A DNA stretch of 64,000 nt from JAKACA01 sp963735115 (GTDB lineage: Bacteria > Actinomycetota > Acidimicrobiia > Acidimicrobiales > Bog-793): positions 248,001 to 312,000 of the forward strand of contig CAVTJR010000002.1 of the NCBI GenBank assembly GCA_963735115.1. Direction: 5' to 3'. The notes beneath the pieces were generated by a model. That model was given only the letters and a program-made list of their open reading frames with translations, was not told the DNA's origin and ran no database searches. This document shows, one piece after another, positions 51,026 through 59,618 of this stretch. The translations under genes and the position numbers were made by a program. How positions within the stretch are numbered: the stretch's first letter is position 1; each line of letters begins with the position of its first letter.

Positions 51026-51610
51026 GGCGGTATTCGGTCCCTACGTGCTCCCCAGCTGCACGGCTCCGCTGTGGTTGCGACCGCCATGGGCACCTCCGTG
51101 CGGGCCTCGGTGGCCGTCATCGCCACGATGGTCAACGAGATCGCCGTGTTGGCAAGCGAGCTCGAAGCGGGTTTTGAACAGCGCCCGGCCGCCAAGGTGG
51201 TCCGTTCCCTGCCAGGACTGGGGACCGTCCTCGGCGCCCGGGTGCTCGGCGAGTTCGGCGATGCGCCGAATCGCTATGACAGCGCCAAGTGTCGCAAAAA
51301 CTACGCCGGCACGTCACCCATCACGCGGGCCTCGGGCACAAAGCACGTCGTCTTGGCGCGTTATGTCCGTAACCAGCGGTTGGCAGATGCCATCTACCTG
51401 TGGGCCTTTGCATCCCTCACCGCCTCACCCGGTGCTCGGGCGTTCTATGACGCTCATCGCGAAGCCGGCGATACCCACCACGCTGCCCTCCGGGCTCTCG
51501 GCAACCGACTCGTCGGCATCCTTCACGGTTGTCTCAGGCACGGGACGCACTACGACGAGGACCTTGCCTGGGCACACCGATCAGAGAACAACTTCACGAC
51601 GGCTGCTTGA
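51026..51610 (+). mobile_element. IS110-family transposase, 3' remnant
   Basis: The frame opens after a TGA at 51023 and reads LRAPQLHGSAVV, then VVRSLPGLGTVLGARVLGEFGD, KNYAGTSPITRASG and LGNRLVGILHGCLRHGTHY, the C-terminal domain (transposase_20) with the serine-containing loop of IS110/IS902 elements. The N-terminal DEDD RuvC-like catalytic domain is absent, so it is dead. No terminal repeats are expected for IS110. It follows the LAL fragment by 58 bp. Confidence 0.88.
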
Positions 51611-51719
51611 CAAGTTGGGGCCGTGGGATATCTAGGCGTGGGTCCCGGTATCGCGCACCGAGCGCCACGGACCCGCTCGGTTCCCGTCGGCCTTCCTTCA
51701 GCACAAGCGCCGGTAAGGG

Positions 51720-52934
51720 CTAGCGAATGTGCACCCCAGAAATCGCCCGAGCCACGATCAGCCGCTGAATCTCGGAGGTTCCTTCGAAGATCGTGTAGAT
51801 CTTCGAGTCCCGGTGCCACCGCTCCACGGGGTAGTCACGCACATAACCGTTGCCACCGAGGATCTGGATGGCCTGTTCGGTGACCCAGACGGCCGTCTCG
51901 CCGGCGAACAGCTTCGACATCGAACCTTCGCCAGCCGTGTACGGCTTGCCGCTGGCGCCCATCCAGGCCGCCCGCTGATACAGCAGCCGGGCGGCGTCGA
52001 TCTGCGTGCGCATGTCGGCCAGCTTGAAGGCGATCGCCTGGTGCTCGATGATCGGTTTGCCGAAGGTCGACCGCTCTTTTGCGTAATCGAGTGCGAACTC
52101 ATATGCCGCTCTGGCGATGCCCACCGCCTGAGCCGCCACGCTCGGACGAGTTGCCTCGAAGGTCGCCATGGCCGCTTGCCCCTTGGAGCTGCCGCCCTCG
52201 CGAGCCCGTGCCAAGCGGACGTCGAGCTTGTCCTTGCCACCCAGCAGACACGAGCCCGGCACCTTCACGTCGGTCAGCACGACCTCGGCAGTGTGCGAGG
52301 CGCGGATTCCCATCTTGTTGAACTTCTGGCCCATCTCGAGACCCGGTGTCTTCGGCGGGACGATGAAGCTCGCCTGTCCCCTCGACCCGAGGGCCGGTTC
52401 CACGCTGGCGACGACGACGTGGATATCGGCGATGCCGCCGTTCGTGATCCAGGTCTTCAAACCGTTCAGCGTCCAGGTGTCCGACGCCTCGTCGTAGACG
52501 GCCCTCGTCTTCAGCTGGCTCACGTCTGAGCCGGCGCTGTGCTCCGACACGCAGAAGGCGGCCAGCCTCAAGTCACCCGGGCTGCCGAAGCACTGGGGCG
52601 CCCACTCTCCGATCTGCTCGGGAGTGCCGTTCGAGACGAGGCCGGCAAGACCGAGTGTCGAACCGAAGATCGCCAGAGCGATGCCCGCATCACCCCAGGA
52701 CAGTTCTTCGTTGACGGCCGGCAGCAACTGACCCGTTTCGTCCGCGAAGCAGTTGGCTACGAAGTCGAACGAGTAGAGGCCGATCCTGGCGGCTTCCTCG
52801 ATGAGCGGCCAAGGCGTCTCCTCGCGCTCGTCCCACTCGTGAGCGGCAGGCCGCACGACGTTCTCGGCGAACTCGTGCACCCACTTGATCACCTGGAGCT
52901 GGTCTTCGTTCAGCTCGAGTGAGAAATCGCCCAT
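51720..52934 (-). CDS. Acyl-CoA dehydrogenase
   Basis: A 404-residue flavoenzyme. FAD-binding AFCVSEHSAGSDVSQLKTRA and WITNGG, substrate/FAD contacts in KMGIRASHTAEV, and IQILGGNGYVRDYPVERWHRD near the C-terminus followed by IFEGTSEIQRL. The catalytic glutamate is the one in YTIFEGTSE. It makes a 2,3-enoyl-CoA and passes electrons to EtfAB. ATG at 52934 is preceded by GAGG. An operator-like palindrome lies about 90 bp upstream. A duplicate once existed, as the relic at 49554 shows. Confidence 0.95.
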   Translation of the reverse strand: MGDFSLELNEDQLQVIKWVHEFAENVVRPAAHEWDEREETPWPLIEEAARIGLYSFDFVANCFADETGQLLPAVNEELSWGDAGIALAIFGSTLGLAGLVSNGTPEQIGEWAPQCFGSPGDLRLAAFCVSEHSAGSDVSQLKTRAVYDEASDTWTLNGLKTWITNGGIADIHVVVASVEPALGSRGQASFIVPPKTPGLEMGQKFNKMGIRASHTAEVVLTDVKVPGSCLLGGKDKLDVRLARAREGGSSKGQAAMATFEATRPSVAAQAVGIARAAYEFALDYAKERSTFGKPIIEHQAIAFKLADMRTQIDAARLLYQRAAWMGASGKPYTAGEGSMSKLFAGETAVWVTEQAIQILGGNGYVRDYPVERWHRDSKIYTIFEGTSEIQRLIVARAISGVHIR

Positions 52935-53024
52935 CGCTTTCACCTCGTCTCCCCCACGGCACCCACGTCCGTGACATGGCAGGCCAGAGCCTGTATGCGG
53001 CATCCGCCGATCATGCTGACCGTC

Positions 53025-53053
53025 TGGTAACCTACGCTAGCGATAGTTTACCA
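53025..53053. promoter_or_regulatory. 29-bp operator-like inverted repeat upstream of the acyl-CoA dehydrogenase
   Basis: TGGTAACCTA and TAGTTTACCA are inverted copies (9 of 10 match) separated by 9 bp, whose core CGCTAGCG is itself palindromic. It is AT-richer than anything nearby and lies 91-119 bp before the dehydrogenase start, where a TetR-family repressor of fatty acid degradation would bind. The adjacent 52935-53229 contains no gene. Confidence 0.65.
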
Positions 53054-53229
53054 AGGCGGAAACGCAGCCGCGCAACATCGCGACGGGATGACAGGCGGAC
53101 GGTCCCCGACACCAAGGGCGCGCGCACCCATGTCGTGGGCGAGTCGACATTGCCCCGCGCCCGGCGAGAACCGGACGGGCGAAGGGGCGACGCCGGGCGA
53201 CCCGGCGCTGAGAGTGAGTGGATGGAGTC

Positions 53230-53430
53230 CTACAGCGAGCGGACGTTCGCCGCCTGGAGGCCCTTTTGGCCCTCCTGGACGTCGAACTCGACCTCCTGTC
53301 CCTCTGTGAGGGTGCGGTAGCCCTGCATCTGGATCGATGAATGATGGACGAAGACGTCAGCTCCGTCCGACTGCGAGATGAAGCCGTAGCCCTTCTCCGC
53401 GTTGAACCATTTCACTACTCCGGTCGCCAC
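53230..53430 (-). CDS. cspA: Cold-shock protein
   Basis: A 66-residue OB-fold nucleic-acid chaperone. KWFNAEKGYGFISQSDGADVFVHHSS holds RNP1 (KGYGFI) and RNP2 (VFVHHSS), and the length is typical of CspA. It melts mRNA structure in the cold. GTG at 53430 follows AAGGGGG about 9 nt upstream. Confidence 0.97.
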   Translation of the reverse strand: MATGVVKWFNAEKGYGFISQSDGADVFVHHSSIQMQGYRTLTEGQEVEFDVQEGQKGLQAANVRSL

Positions 53431-53627
53431 GGTGGCGATCCCCCTTGCTCAGTGAATACTGCCTATTGCCGAGCAGCCGACTGGCTGCGCCGTCGAGCAC
53501 CGAGTCTCACGGACTTCCGGCAAGCCGGATGTCCCCCTCGTCTCGGACCTCTCTCGGACGCCCTCGCCAATTGCTCGGATCGGAGGCTAGCAGAGGTTGC
53601 ACGCGACCTCACAAGAGATCTTCGCCC

Positions 53628-53633
53628 TAACCT
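53628..53633 (+). promoter_or_regulatory. Candidate leaderless -10 box (TAACCT) for the GT2 gene
   Basis: TAACCT ends 7 nt before the ATG at 53641, without a ribosome binding site. No -35 at normal spacing can be assigned. Confidence 0.4.
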
Positions 53634-53640
53634 GCGGGCC

Positions 53641-54693
53641 ATGAATCGGGTGGCACGTGTGGCCGTTGTCATCCCTTGCCGCGACGAGCAGGCAACGGTG
53701 GCCGAGGTGGTCAAAGGGTTCGCTGCTGCACTGCCCGAGGCCACTGTCTACGTGTTCGACAACGGGTCGGCCGACGACACCGTCGCCCGCGCCGAGGCGG
53801 CCGGAGCCATCGTACGCAAGGTCTTCCTCCCTGGTAAAGGCAATGTCGTCCGCCGGATGTTCGCCGACGTCGAAGCGGACTGCTACATCCTCGTCGACGG
53901 CGACGGCACCTATGACCCCGCCATGGCCCCCGAGATGGTGGAGCTCATCGCCGCCGGCTACGACCTCGTGAACGTCGCCCGGTTGCCGGCGGGCGAAGGC
54001 GCCTTCCGGCGCGGCCACCACGTCGGCAACCAGCTTCTCGGAGGTCTGCTCGGCAAGCTGTTCGGGCGGCGCATGGGCGACGTGCTGTCCGGTTACAAAG
54101 CCTGCTCGCGGCGGCTGGTGAAGTCCTTCCCGATCCTGTCGGGGGGTTTCGAGCTCGAGACCGAGCTCATGGTGCACGCCCTCGAGCTCAACGTCAGCGC
54201 CGTCGAGATCCAAGGTCGCTATACCGGTCGAGCACCTGGTTCGGCGAGCAAGCTCGACACCTGGGCCGACGGCGTGCGCATCCTCCGTGCGATCGTCGGC
54301 CTGGCGCGTCAGTCGAGGCCCTTGGCGTTCTTCGCCCTGCAAGCGGCCCTCCTCGCCCTCCTCGGGATCGCCCTCGGCATCCCGCTGCTCGTGACGTTCC
54401 TGCACACCCACCGAGTGCCGAGGCTGCCGACGGCCGTGCTCGTCACGGGGCTCGAGATCCTCGCTGCCCTCTCGCTCATGGCCGGGCTCGTCCTCGACAC
54501 CGTCACGCGGGGGCGTCGGGAGCAACGCCTCCTTGCGTTTCTCGCCATGCCGGGACCCCTCGACGCGGCCGCCGAGGACACTGAGCAGACGGCTGAGGCC
54601 ACCATCGATCGGGCGAGCGCGCCGGCGTCGATCGCCCCGGTCGAGCGAAGGATCGTGGCGGAGCCATTCGTGAAAGAACGACGGGCGCGATAG
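53641..54693 (+). CDS. GT2-family glycosyltransferase with C-terminal membrane domain
   Basis: A 350-residue polyprenyl-phosphate-sugar type enzyme. VAVVIPCRDEQATVAEVV opens the GT-A fold, VFDNGSADDT and ILVDGDGTYDP supply the DxD site (DGDG), and LSGYKACSRRLVKSFP with a GFELETELMVHALEL segment follow. The last third has two membrane spans (FFALQAALLALLGIALGIPL, and a second near residue 280). Resembles dolichol-phosphate-mannose-synthase-like proteins used to make lipid-linked sugars. Candidate supplier of a sugar for surface glycans. Confidence 0.9.
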   Translation: MNRVARVAVVIPCRDEQATVAEVVKGFAAALPEATVYVFDNGSADDTVARAEAAGAIVRKVFLPGKGNVVRRMFADVEADCYILVDGDGTYDPAMAPEMVELIAAGYDLVNVARLPAGEGAFRRGHHVGNQLLGGLLGKLFGRRMGDVLSGYKACSRRLVKSFPILSGGFELETELMVHALELNVSAVEIQGRYTGRAPGSASKLDTWADGVRILRAIVGLARQSRPLAFFALQAALLALLGIALGIPLLVTFLHTHRVPRLPTAVLVTGLEILAALSLMAGLVLDTVTRGRREQRLLAFLAMPGPLDAAAEDTEQTAEATIDRASAPASIAPVERRIVAEPFVKERRAR

Positions 54694-54695
54694 AG

Positions 54696-54715
54696 CGCTC
54701 CCGCCTGCCGGAGCG
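54696..54715. terminator. Hairpin between convergent GT2 and cysS
   Basis: CGCTCC pairs with GGAGCG around an 8-nt loop, 2 bp after the GT2 stop, in the 48-bp gap. No T-tract. Confidence 0.4.
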
Positions 54716-54741
54716 ATGCTGCCGGGCGGGTCATGACCCCG

Positions 54742-56106
54742 TCAGCGATAGACCCTCGTTCCCCCTGGCGTGTCCTCGACCCGGTAGCCGGCGTCCACGA
54801 TCTCGTGGCGGAGCCGGTCAGCCGCCGCCCAGTCCCGCCCGGCGCGCGCCTCGTCACGTCGGCGCGCCAGCTCGAGGACGTGTGCCGGCACGGTGGCCGC
54901 CCCGATCGCCACGAGGCCGACGGCTTCGAAGCCTCGCAGGGCTGCCCGCCCGAGGGCCACGCCGGCGGGACCGTCGCCACGGTCGAAGGCCGAGTTCGCT
55001 GCAGTCACGGCGCCGAAGAGCACCCCGATCGCCTGCGGCGTCGCCAGGTCGTCGTCCATGTGGGCGCGGAAGTCAGCTGTCAGGGCGTCAGCGACTGCGT
55101 CGGCCGGAACGACGGTGCCTGCCTCCTCGAGCCGCCTGGCGAGGGCGTCGATGCGGCGGAGAGCCTCCTCGGCCGCCTCCAGGTTGCTCGCGCCCAGCTC
55201 GATGGGGGCCCGGTAGTGAGACTGCGCGATGACGAGCCGGTAGGCGCGGGGATCGTACTTGCTCACAAGTGAGGCCAAGTCGACGACGTTGCCGACGGAC
55301 TTCGCCATCTTCTCGCCCGCCTGCATCAGCATCCCGTTGTGCATCCAGTGACTGGCATACGGGCGGCCGAGTGCCACGGCCTGCGCCCGCTCGTTTTCGT
55401 TGTGAGGGAACTTCAAGTCCTCCCCGGCCCCGTGCAGCGAGAAACCCTCCCCGAGCAACGCCAGCGCCATCACGACACATTCGGTGTGCCAGCCGGGGCG
55501 GCCCTCCCCGAAGCCTGACTCCCAGGCCGGCTCGCCCGCCTTCGCCTTCTTCCACAAGGCGAAGTCGAAGGGCGCTCGCTTCTCCTCGTTCACCTCCACC
55601 CGCGATGAGCCGCCCGCCCGGAGAGAGTCGAGCGGCTGCTGCGCGAGCAGCCCGTAGCCCTCGACTTTGGCGACCTCGAGATAGACACCGTCGGAGGTCT
55701 CGTAGGCGACCTCGAGTCGGACGAGCTCGGCGATCATCTCCACCATCTCGGCGACGTAGTCGGTAGCGTGCGGCACGACCGTCGGCTTGGCGATGCCGAG
55801 GGCGTCCATCGCCGCCCACCACTCCGCCTCGTACTCGACGGCCACGTCGTGCGAGCTGCGGTGCTCAGCGTTGGCGAGGTGGATGATCTTGTCATCGATA
55901 TCGGTCACGTTGGAGACATGACGCACCCCGACTCCGCTCGACTCGAGGTACCGGCGGAGGATGTCGTAGGTGAGGGCGAAGCGCCCATGGCCGATATGGG
56001 GGGGGCCGTAGACCGTCGGCCCACACACGTAGAGACCGATCCGCCCGTTGTCGGCACCGCTCAGTACGGCCTCGGATCCGGTCGCCGTGTCATACAGCCG
56101 TAGCAC
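54742..56106 (-). CDS. cysS: Cysteinyl-tRNA synthetase
   Basis: A 454-residue class I synthetase. GLYVCGPTVYGPPHIGHGR contains the zinc-binding cysteine and the HIGH motif (HIGHG), GWHTECVVMALALLGE the second zinc-cysteine, and KMAKSVGN stands for KMSKS with the first serine replaced by alanine. It charges tRNA-Cys. A GTG start lies 6 nt after the -10 TACCGT. The mycothiol ligase MshC shares this fold but lacks the C-terminal anticodon domain that is present here, so CysS is the better call. Confidence 0.95.
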   Translation of the reverse strand: MLRLYDTATGSEAVLSGADNGRIGLYVCGPTVYGPPHIGHGRFALTYDILRRYLESSGVGVRHVSNVTDIDDKIIHLANAEHRSSHDVAVEYEAEWWAAMDALGIAKPTVVPHATDYVAEMVEMIAELVRLEVAYETSDGVYLEVAKVEGYGLLAQQPLDSLRAGGSSRVEVNEEKRAPFDFALWKKAKAGEPAWESGFGEGRPGWHTECVVMALALLGEGFSLHGAGEDLKFPHNENERAQAVALGRPYASHWMHNGMLMQAGEKMAKSVGNVVDLASLVSKYDPRAYRLVIAQSHYRAPIELGASNLEAAEEALRRIDALARRLEEAGTVVPADAVADALTADFRAHMDDDLATPQAIGVLFGAVTAANSAFDRGDGPAGVALGRAALRGFEAVGLVAIGAATVPAHVLELARRRDEARAGRDWAAADRLRHEIVDAGYRVEDTPGGTRVYR

Positions 56107-56111
56107 GACAG

Positions 56112-56118
56112 TACGGTA
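56112..56118. promoter_or_regulatory. Overlapping divergent -10 boxes for cysS and valS
   Basis: TACGGTA contains TACCGT on the minus strand, 6 nt before the cysS GTG, and TACGGT on the plus strand, 9 nt before the valS ATG. It sits within GTACGGTAC, a near-perfect palindrome. The genes are only 20 bp apart and neither has a ribosome binding site, so both transcripts must be leaderless and each -35 lies inside the other gene. Confidence 0.55.
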
Positions 56119-56126
56119 CTAGGCCT

Positions 56127-58709
56127 ATGGTCACGCCCCGTATCCCGGAGAAGCCGTCACTCGACGGTCTCGAGGCGAAGTGGTCGAAGCAGTGGGAATC
56201 GGACGGGACGTACCACTTCGACCGCACGAAGGACCGCAGCGAGGTCTACTCCATCGACACGCCGCCGCCGACGGTCTCGGGCTCGCTGCACACGGGCCAT
56301 GTCTTCTCCTACTCGCAGACCGACATGGTGGCGAGGTTCTGGCGCATGCGCGGCAAGGCCGTCTTCTACCCGATCGGCTGGGACGACAACGGCCTCGCCA
56401 CGGAGCGGCGCGTGCAGAACTACTACGGCGTGCGTTGCGACCCGACGCAGCCCTTCATCGCCGACTACGAGCCGCCGGCGACTCCTCCGCAGCCGGCAGT
56501 GCCGATCTCCCGACCGAATTTCGTCGAGCTCTGCCGGCGCCTGACTGAAGCCGACGAGCAGATCTTCGAGGACATTCACCGTCGCCTCGGCCTCTCCTAC
56601 GACTGGCGTCACCAGTACACGACCATCGGGCTGCGGGCGCGCCGGATCTCACAGATTGGTTTCCTGCGCATGCTGGAGCGCCGAGAGGCCTACCGCCACG
56701 AGGCGCCGACGCTCTGGGACGTCGACTTCCGGACGGCCGTCGCCCAGGCCGAACTGGAGGACCGGGAACAGCAGGGGGCCTATTACCGCATCGCCTTTCC
56801 CCGATGGGGCGGAGACGGCCCGCCGATCGAGATCGAGACGACGAGACCGGAGCTCATCGCCGCCTGTGTCGCTCTCGTGGCGCACCCCTCCGACGAGCGC
56901 TACCAGCCGCTGTTCGGGAGCGAGGCGGTCACGCCGATGTTCGGCGTGCGCGTGCCCATCGTCGCCCACCACCTCGCCGAGCCGGAGAAGGGCTCGGGCA
57001 TCGCCATGATCTGCACCTTTGGCGACACGACGGACGTCACCTGGTGGCGCGAGCTGTCACTGCCCACGCGCACGATCGTGCAGCGGGACGGGCGGCTGGG
57101 CGATGCCCCCTTCGGGGAGCCCGGATGGGAGTCGACCGACGCCGCGGCCGCCCGCACGAACTACGCCGAGCTGCAGGGCAAGAACTTGAAGCAGGCACAG
57201 CGGCGCATCGTGGAGATGCTCGGTGAATCCGGGGCGCTGATCGGGGAGCCGCGCCCAGTCCGTCACTATGTGAAGTTCTACGAGCGGGGCGAGCGGCCAC
57301 TCGAGATCGTGTCCTCGCCCCAGTGGTACGTGCGGACGATCGAGCTGCGCGAGCGGCTGCTCGAGCGCGGCCGCGAGCTCACCTGGCACCCCGAGTTCAT
57401 GCAGGCCCGCTACGAGTCCTGGGTCGAAGGGCTGACCGGTGATTGGAACATCTCGCGACAGCGTTTCTTCGGGGTCCCCTTCCCCGTCTGGTACCGCTTG
57501 GACGAGGCCGGCGAGGTCATGGCCGACGAGCTGTTGCTTCCCGCCCTCGACCGCTTGCCGATCGACCCGTCGACAGACGTCCCGGAGGGTTTCAGCGAGG
57601 CGGAGCGGGGGGTGGCGCTGGGTTTCGCGGGCGATCCGGACGTGATGGACACGTGGGCGACGTCCTCGCTCACCCCGCAGATCGCCGGCGGCTGGATCGA
57701 CGATCCCGACTTGTTCGGTCGCGTCTTCCCGACCGATTTGCGTCCGCAGGCGCACGACATCATCCGCACCTGGCTCTTCGCCACGATCGTTCGCTCCGAG
57801 CTCGAGCACGACGTCCTGCCCTGGCGGCACGCTGCCATCTCCGGGTGGATCCTCGACCCGGACCGCAAGAAGATGTCGAAATCAAAGGGGAATGTCGTCG
57901 TGCCGGTCGAGCCGCTCGACCGCTACGGCACCGACGCCGTACGCTACTGGGCGGCTGCCGCCCGCCTCGGCGTCGACACCGCTTACGACGAGCACCAGAT
58001 GACGGTGGGACGTCGCCTCGCCATCAAGGTGCTGAACGTCTCGAAGTTCGTGCTCGGCCGCCTCGGCGCTGATTCAGCCGATTCGGCCGCCACCGAGCCC
58101 GTCGATGCCGCCATGCTGGCCCACCTGGCCGGCATCGTCACCGAGGCCACCGCCGCCTTCGCCCGCTACGAGCACGCCCGCGCCCTCGAGGTGACGGAGT
58201 CCTTCTTCTGGGCCTATTGCGACGACTACGTCGAGCTCGTGAAGGCCCGCGCCTACGGCGAGGGCGCCGAGGAGGCGGCGGCGGCCTCCGCCCGAGCGGC
58301 TCTGGCCGCCTCGCTCGGAGTGCTGCTTCGCTGTTTTGCCCCCTTCCTGCCCTACTGCGCGGAGGAGACGTGGTCCTGGTGGCACGACGGCTCGATCCAT
58401 CTCGAGCCGTGGCCGGAGGCAGCCCCCCTGCTCGCTCTCGCCGGAGAGGGCGCCCAGGCCGAGCTGTTCAACGCCGTCGGCGCGGTGCTCGGCCCCGTCC
58501 GCCGGGCCAAGAGCGAGGCACACCGGGGCATGCGAGCGCCCGTCGCCTCCTGCGTCGTGCGCGGCCAGCCGGACCAGATCGCCTTGCTGGAGCTGGCACG
58601 CAACGACCTCGTGCAAACTGGCACCATCGCCGAGCTGCGTTTCGTGCCCGATGCGAGTGCGACCGGCGTGTCCGTCGAGGTCGAGCTCGGACCCGAGGCG
58701 CCGGCCTGA
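56127..58709 (+). CDS. valS: Valyl-tRNA synthetase
   Basis: An 860-residue class I synthetase. TVSGSLHTGHVFSYSQTDM holds the HTGH variant of HIGH, the editing domain includes TTRPELIAACVALV-type residues, and DRKKMSKSKGNVV carries KMSKS near residue 582. The C-terminal coiled-coil arm seen in longer ValS proteins is short. It charges tRNA-Val and clears threonine by editing. Convergent with the ABC importer downstream. Confidence 0.97.
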   Translation: MVTPRIPEKPSLDGLEAKWSKQWESDGTYHFDRTKDRSEVYSIDTPPPTVSGSLHTGHVFSYSQTDMVARFWRMRGKAVFYPIGWDDNGLATERRVQNYYGVRCDPTQPFIADYEPPATPPQPAVPISRPNFVELCRRLTEADEQIFEDIHRRLGLSYDWRHQYTTIGLRARRISQIGFLRMLERREAYRHEAPTLWDVDFRTAVAQAELEDREQQGAYYRIAFPRWGGDGPPIEIETTRPELIAACVALVAHPSDERYQPLFGSEAVTPMFGVRVPIVAHHLAEPEKGSGIAMICTFGDTTDVTWWRELSLPTRTIVQRDGRLGDAPFGEPGWESTDAAAARTNYAELQGKNLKQAQRRIVEMLGESGALIGEPRPVRHYVKFYERGERPLEIVSSPQWYVRTIELRERLLERGRELTWHPEFMQARYESWVEGLTGDWNISRQRFFGVPFPVWYRLDEAGEVMADELLLPALDRLPIDPSTDVPEGFSEAERGVALGFAGDPDVMDTWATSSLTPQIAGGWIDDPDLFGRVFPTDLRPQAHDIIRTWLFATIVRSELEHDVLPWRHAAISGWILDPDRKKMSKSKGNVVVPVEPLDRYGTDAVRYWAAAARLGVDTAYDEHQMTVGRRLAIKVLNVSKFVLGRLGADSADSAATEPVDAAMLAHLAGIVTEATAAFARYEHARALEVTESFFWAYCDDYVELVKARAYGEGAEEAAAASARAALAASLGVLLRCFAPFLPYCAEETWSWWHDGSIHLEPWPEAAPLLALAGEGAQAELFNAVGAVLGPVRRAKSEAHRGMRAPVASCVVRGQPDQIALLELARNDLVQTGTIAELRFVPDASATGVSVEVELGPEAPA

Positions 58710-58722
58710 CCGCCGGCTGCAG

Positions 58723-58742
58723 GGGGGCTCAACGAAGCCCCC
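58723..58742. terminator. Terminator between convergent valS and livF
   Basis: GGGGGCT and AGCCCCC form a perfect 7-bp stem with a 6-nt loop (CAACGA), 13 bp after the valS stop. No T-tract, so rho-independent action is likely only partial; it can act on both strands. Confidence 0.5.
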
Positions 58743-58799
58743 ATGCGAGGGCCGCTGGCGGATGACAGCCCCGTAGGCACCGAAGGGCGTGGCGGCGGG

Positions 58800-59618
58800 T
58801 CAGTCGGCGGGCGCGAGCACAACGGGATCGCGGCCGAGATAGGCCTCGTGCAGGCCGTCCTCCACCTCGGCGGGCTTGCCCGAGAGCCGGATCGTGCCCC
58901 CCACGAGTACCGAGGCGCGAGTAGCGATGCCGAGCACCATCCCGGCGAACTGCTCCACGACGACCACGGTCACGCCGGCGGCGGCGAGGCCGGCGACGAA
59001 GACGTAGAGCTGCTCCACGATCTTCGGGCCGAGCCCCATCGAGAGCTCGTCGCAGATGAGTGCGCGCACGCCCGGGCGGAGCGATCGGGCGAGGGCAAGC
59101 ATCTGGCGTTCCCCGCCCGAGAGCGAGCCGGCGAGCTGGCTCCTGCGGGACCCGAGCACGGGAAACTGCCCCGCCACCGCCTCCAGCAACTCCTGGCGGT
59201 CTCGCCGGTGCCTGCCGGCCCACAGCGCCAGATGCTCCTCGACCGTGAGGTTGGGGAAGACGCCGCGACCCTCGGGGATGCAGCACATCCCCTTCACGGC
59301 CAGACGCTCCGGCTGCCCCTTGCGGATGCCCTCGCCGTCGACGATGAGGAGGCCGGTGTCGATCCCGAGACGACCGGAGATGACCCGCAACGTCGTCGAC
59401 TTGCCTGCGCCGTTCGGGCCGAGCAGGGCGCACACGTCGCCCGGGCCGGCGAAGAGGTGCACACCGTGCAACACCTCGATGCCGGCGTATCCCGCCCGGA
59501 CGCCCTCGAGAGAGATCGTCATGCCGGCCACTCCCCCTGAAGCGGCCGGCGGAGCCGGCGCGGGGGCGTCGGGGGCGGCCGAAGTCGCAGACGTGCCCGG
59601 GGGCTCGAGGGCGCTCAC
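58800..59618 (-). CDS. livF: Branched-chain amino-acid-type ABC transporter ATP-binding protein LivF
   Basis: A 272-residue ATPase with a 32-residue Pro/Ala extension. Walker A GPNGAGKST near residue 68, GMCCIPEGRGVFPNLTVEEH (LivF type Q-loop), signature LSGGERQML, Walker B ICDELSMGL (Asp-Glu). GTG at 59618 overlaps the livG stop (GTGA), supporting the long start; an ATG at 59522 would match the domain start. Cytosolic. Confidence 0.92.
   Translation of the reverse strand: MSALEPPGTSATSAAPDAPAPAPPAASGGVAGMTISLEGVRAGYAGIEVLHGVHLFAGPGDVCALLGPNGAGKSTTLRVISGRLGIDTGLLIVDGEGIRKGQPERLAVKGMCCIPEGRGVFPNLTVEEHLALWAGRHRRDRQELLEAVAGQFPVLGSRRSQLAGSLSGGERQMLALARSLRPGVRALICDELSMGLGPKIVEQLYVFVAGLAAAGVTVVVVEQFAGMVLGIATRASVLVGGTIRLSGKPAEVEDGLHEAYLGRDPVVLAPAD

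Noticed and set aside
54742..56106. MshC mycothiol ligase
   Set aside because: The C-terminal anticodon-binding helical region is present and length is that of CysS.
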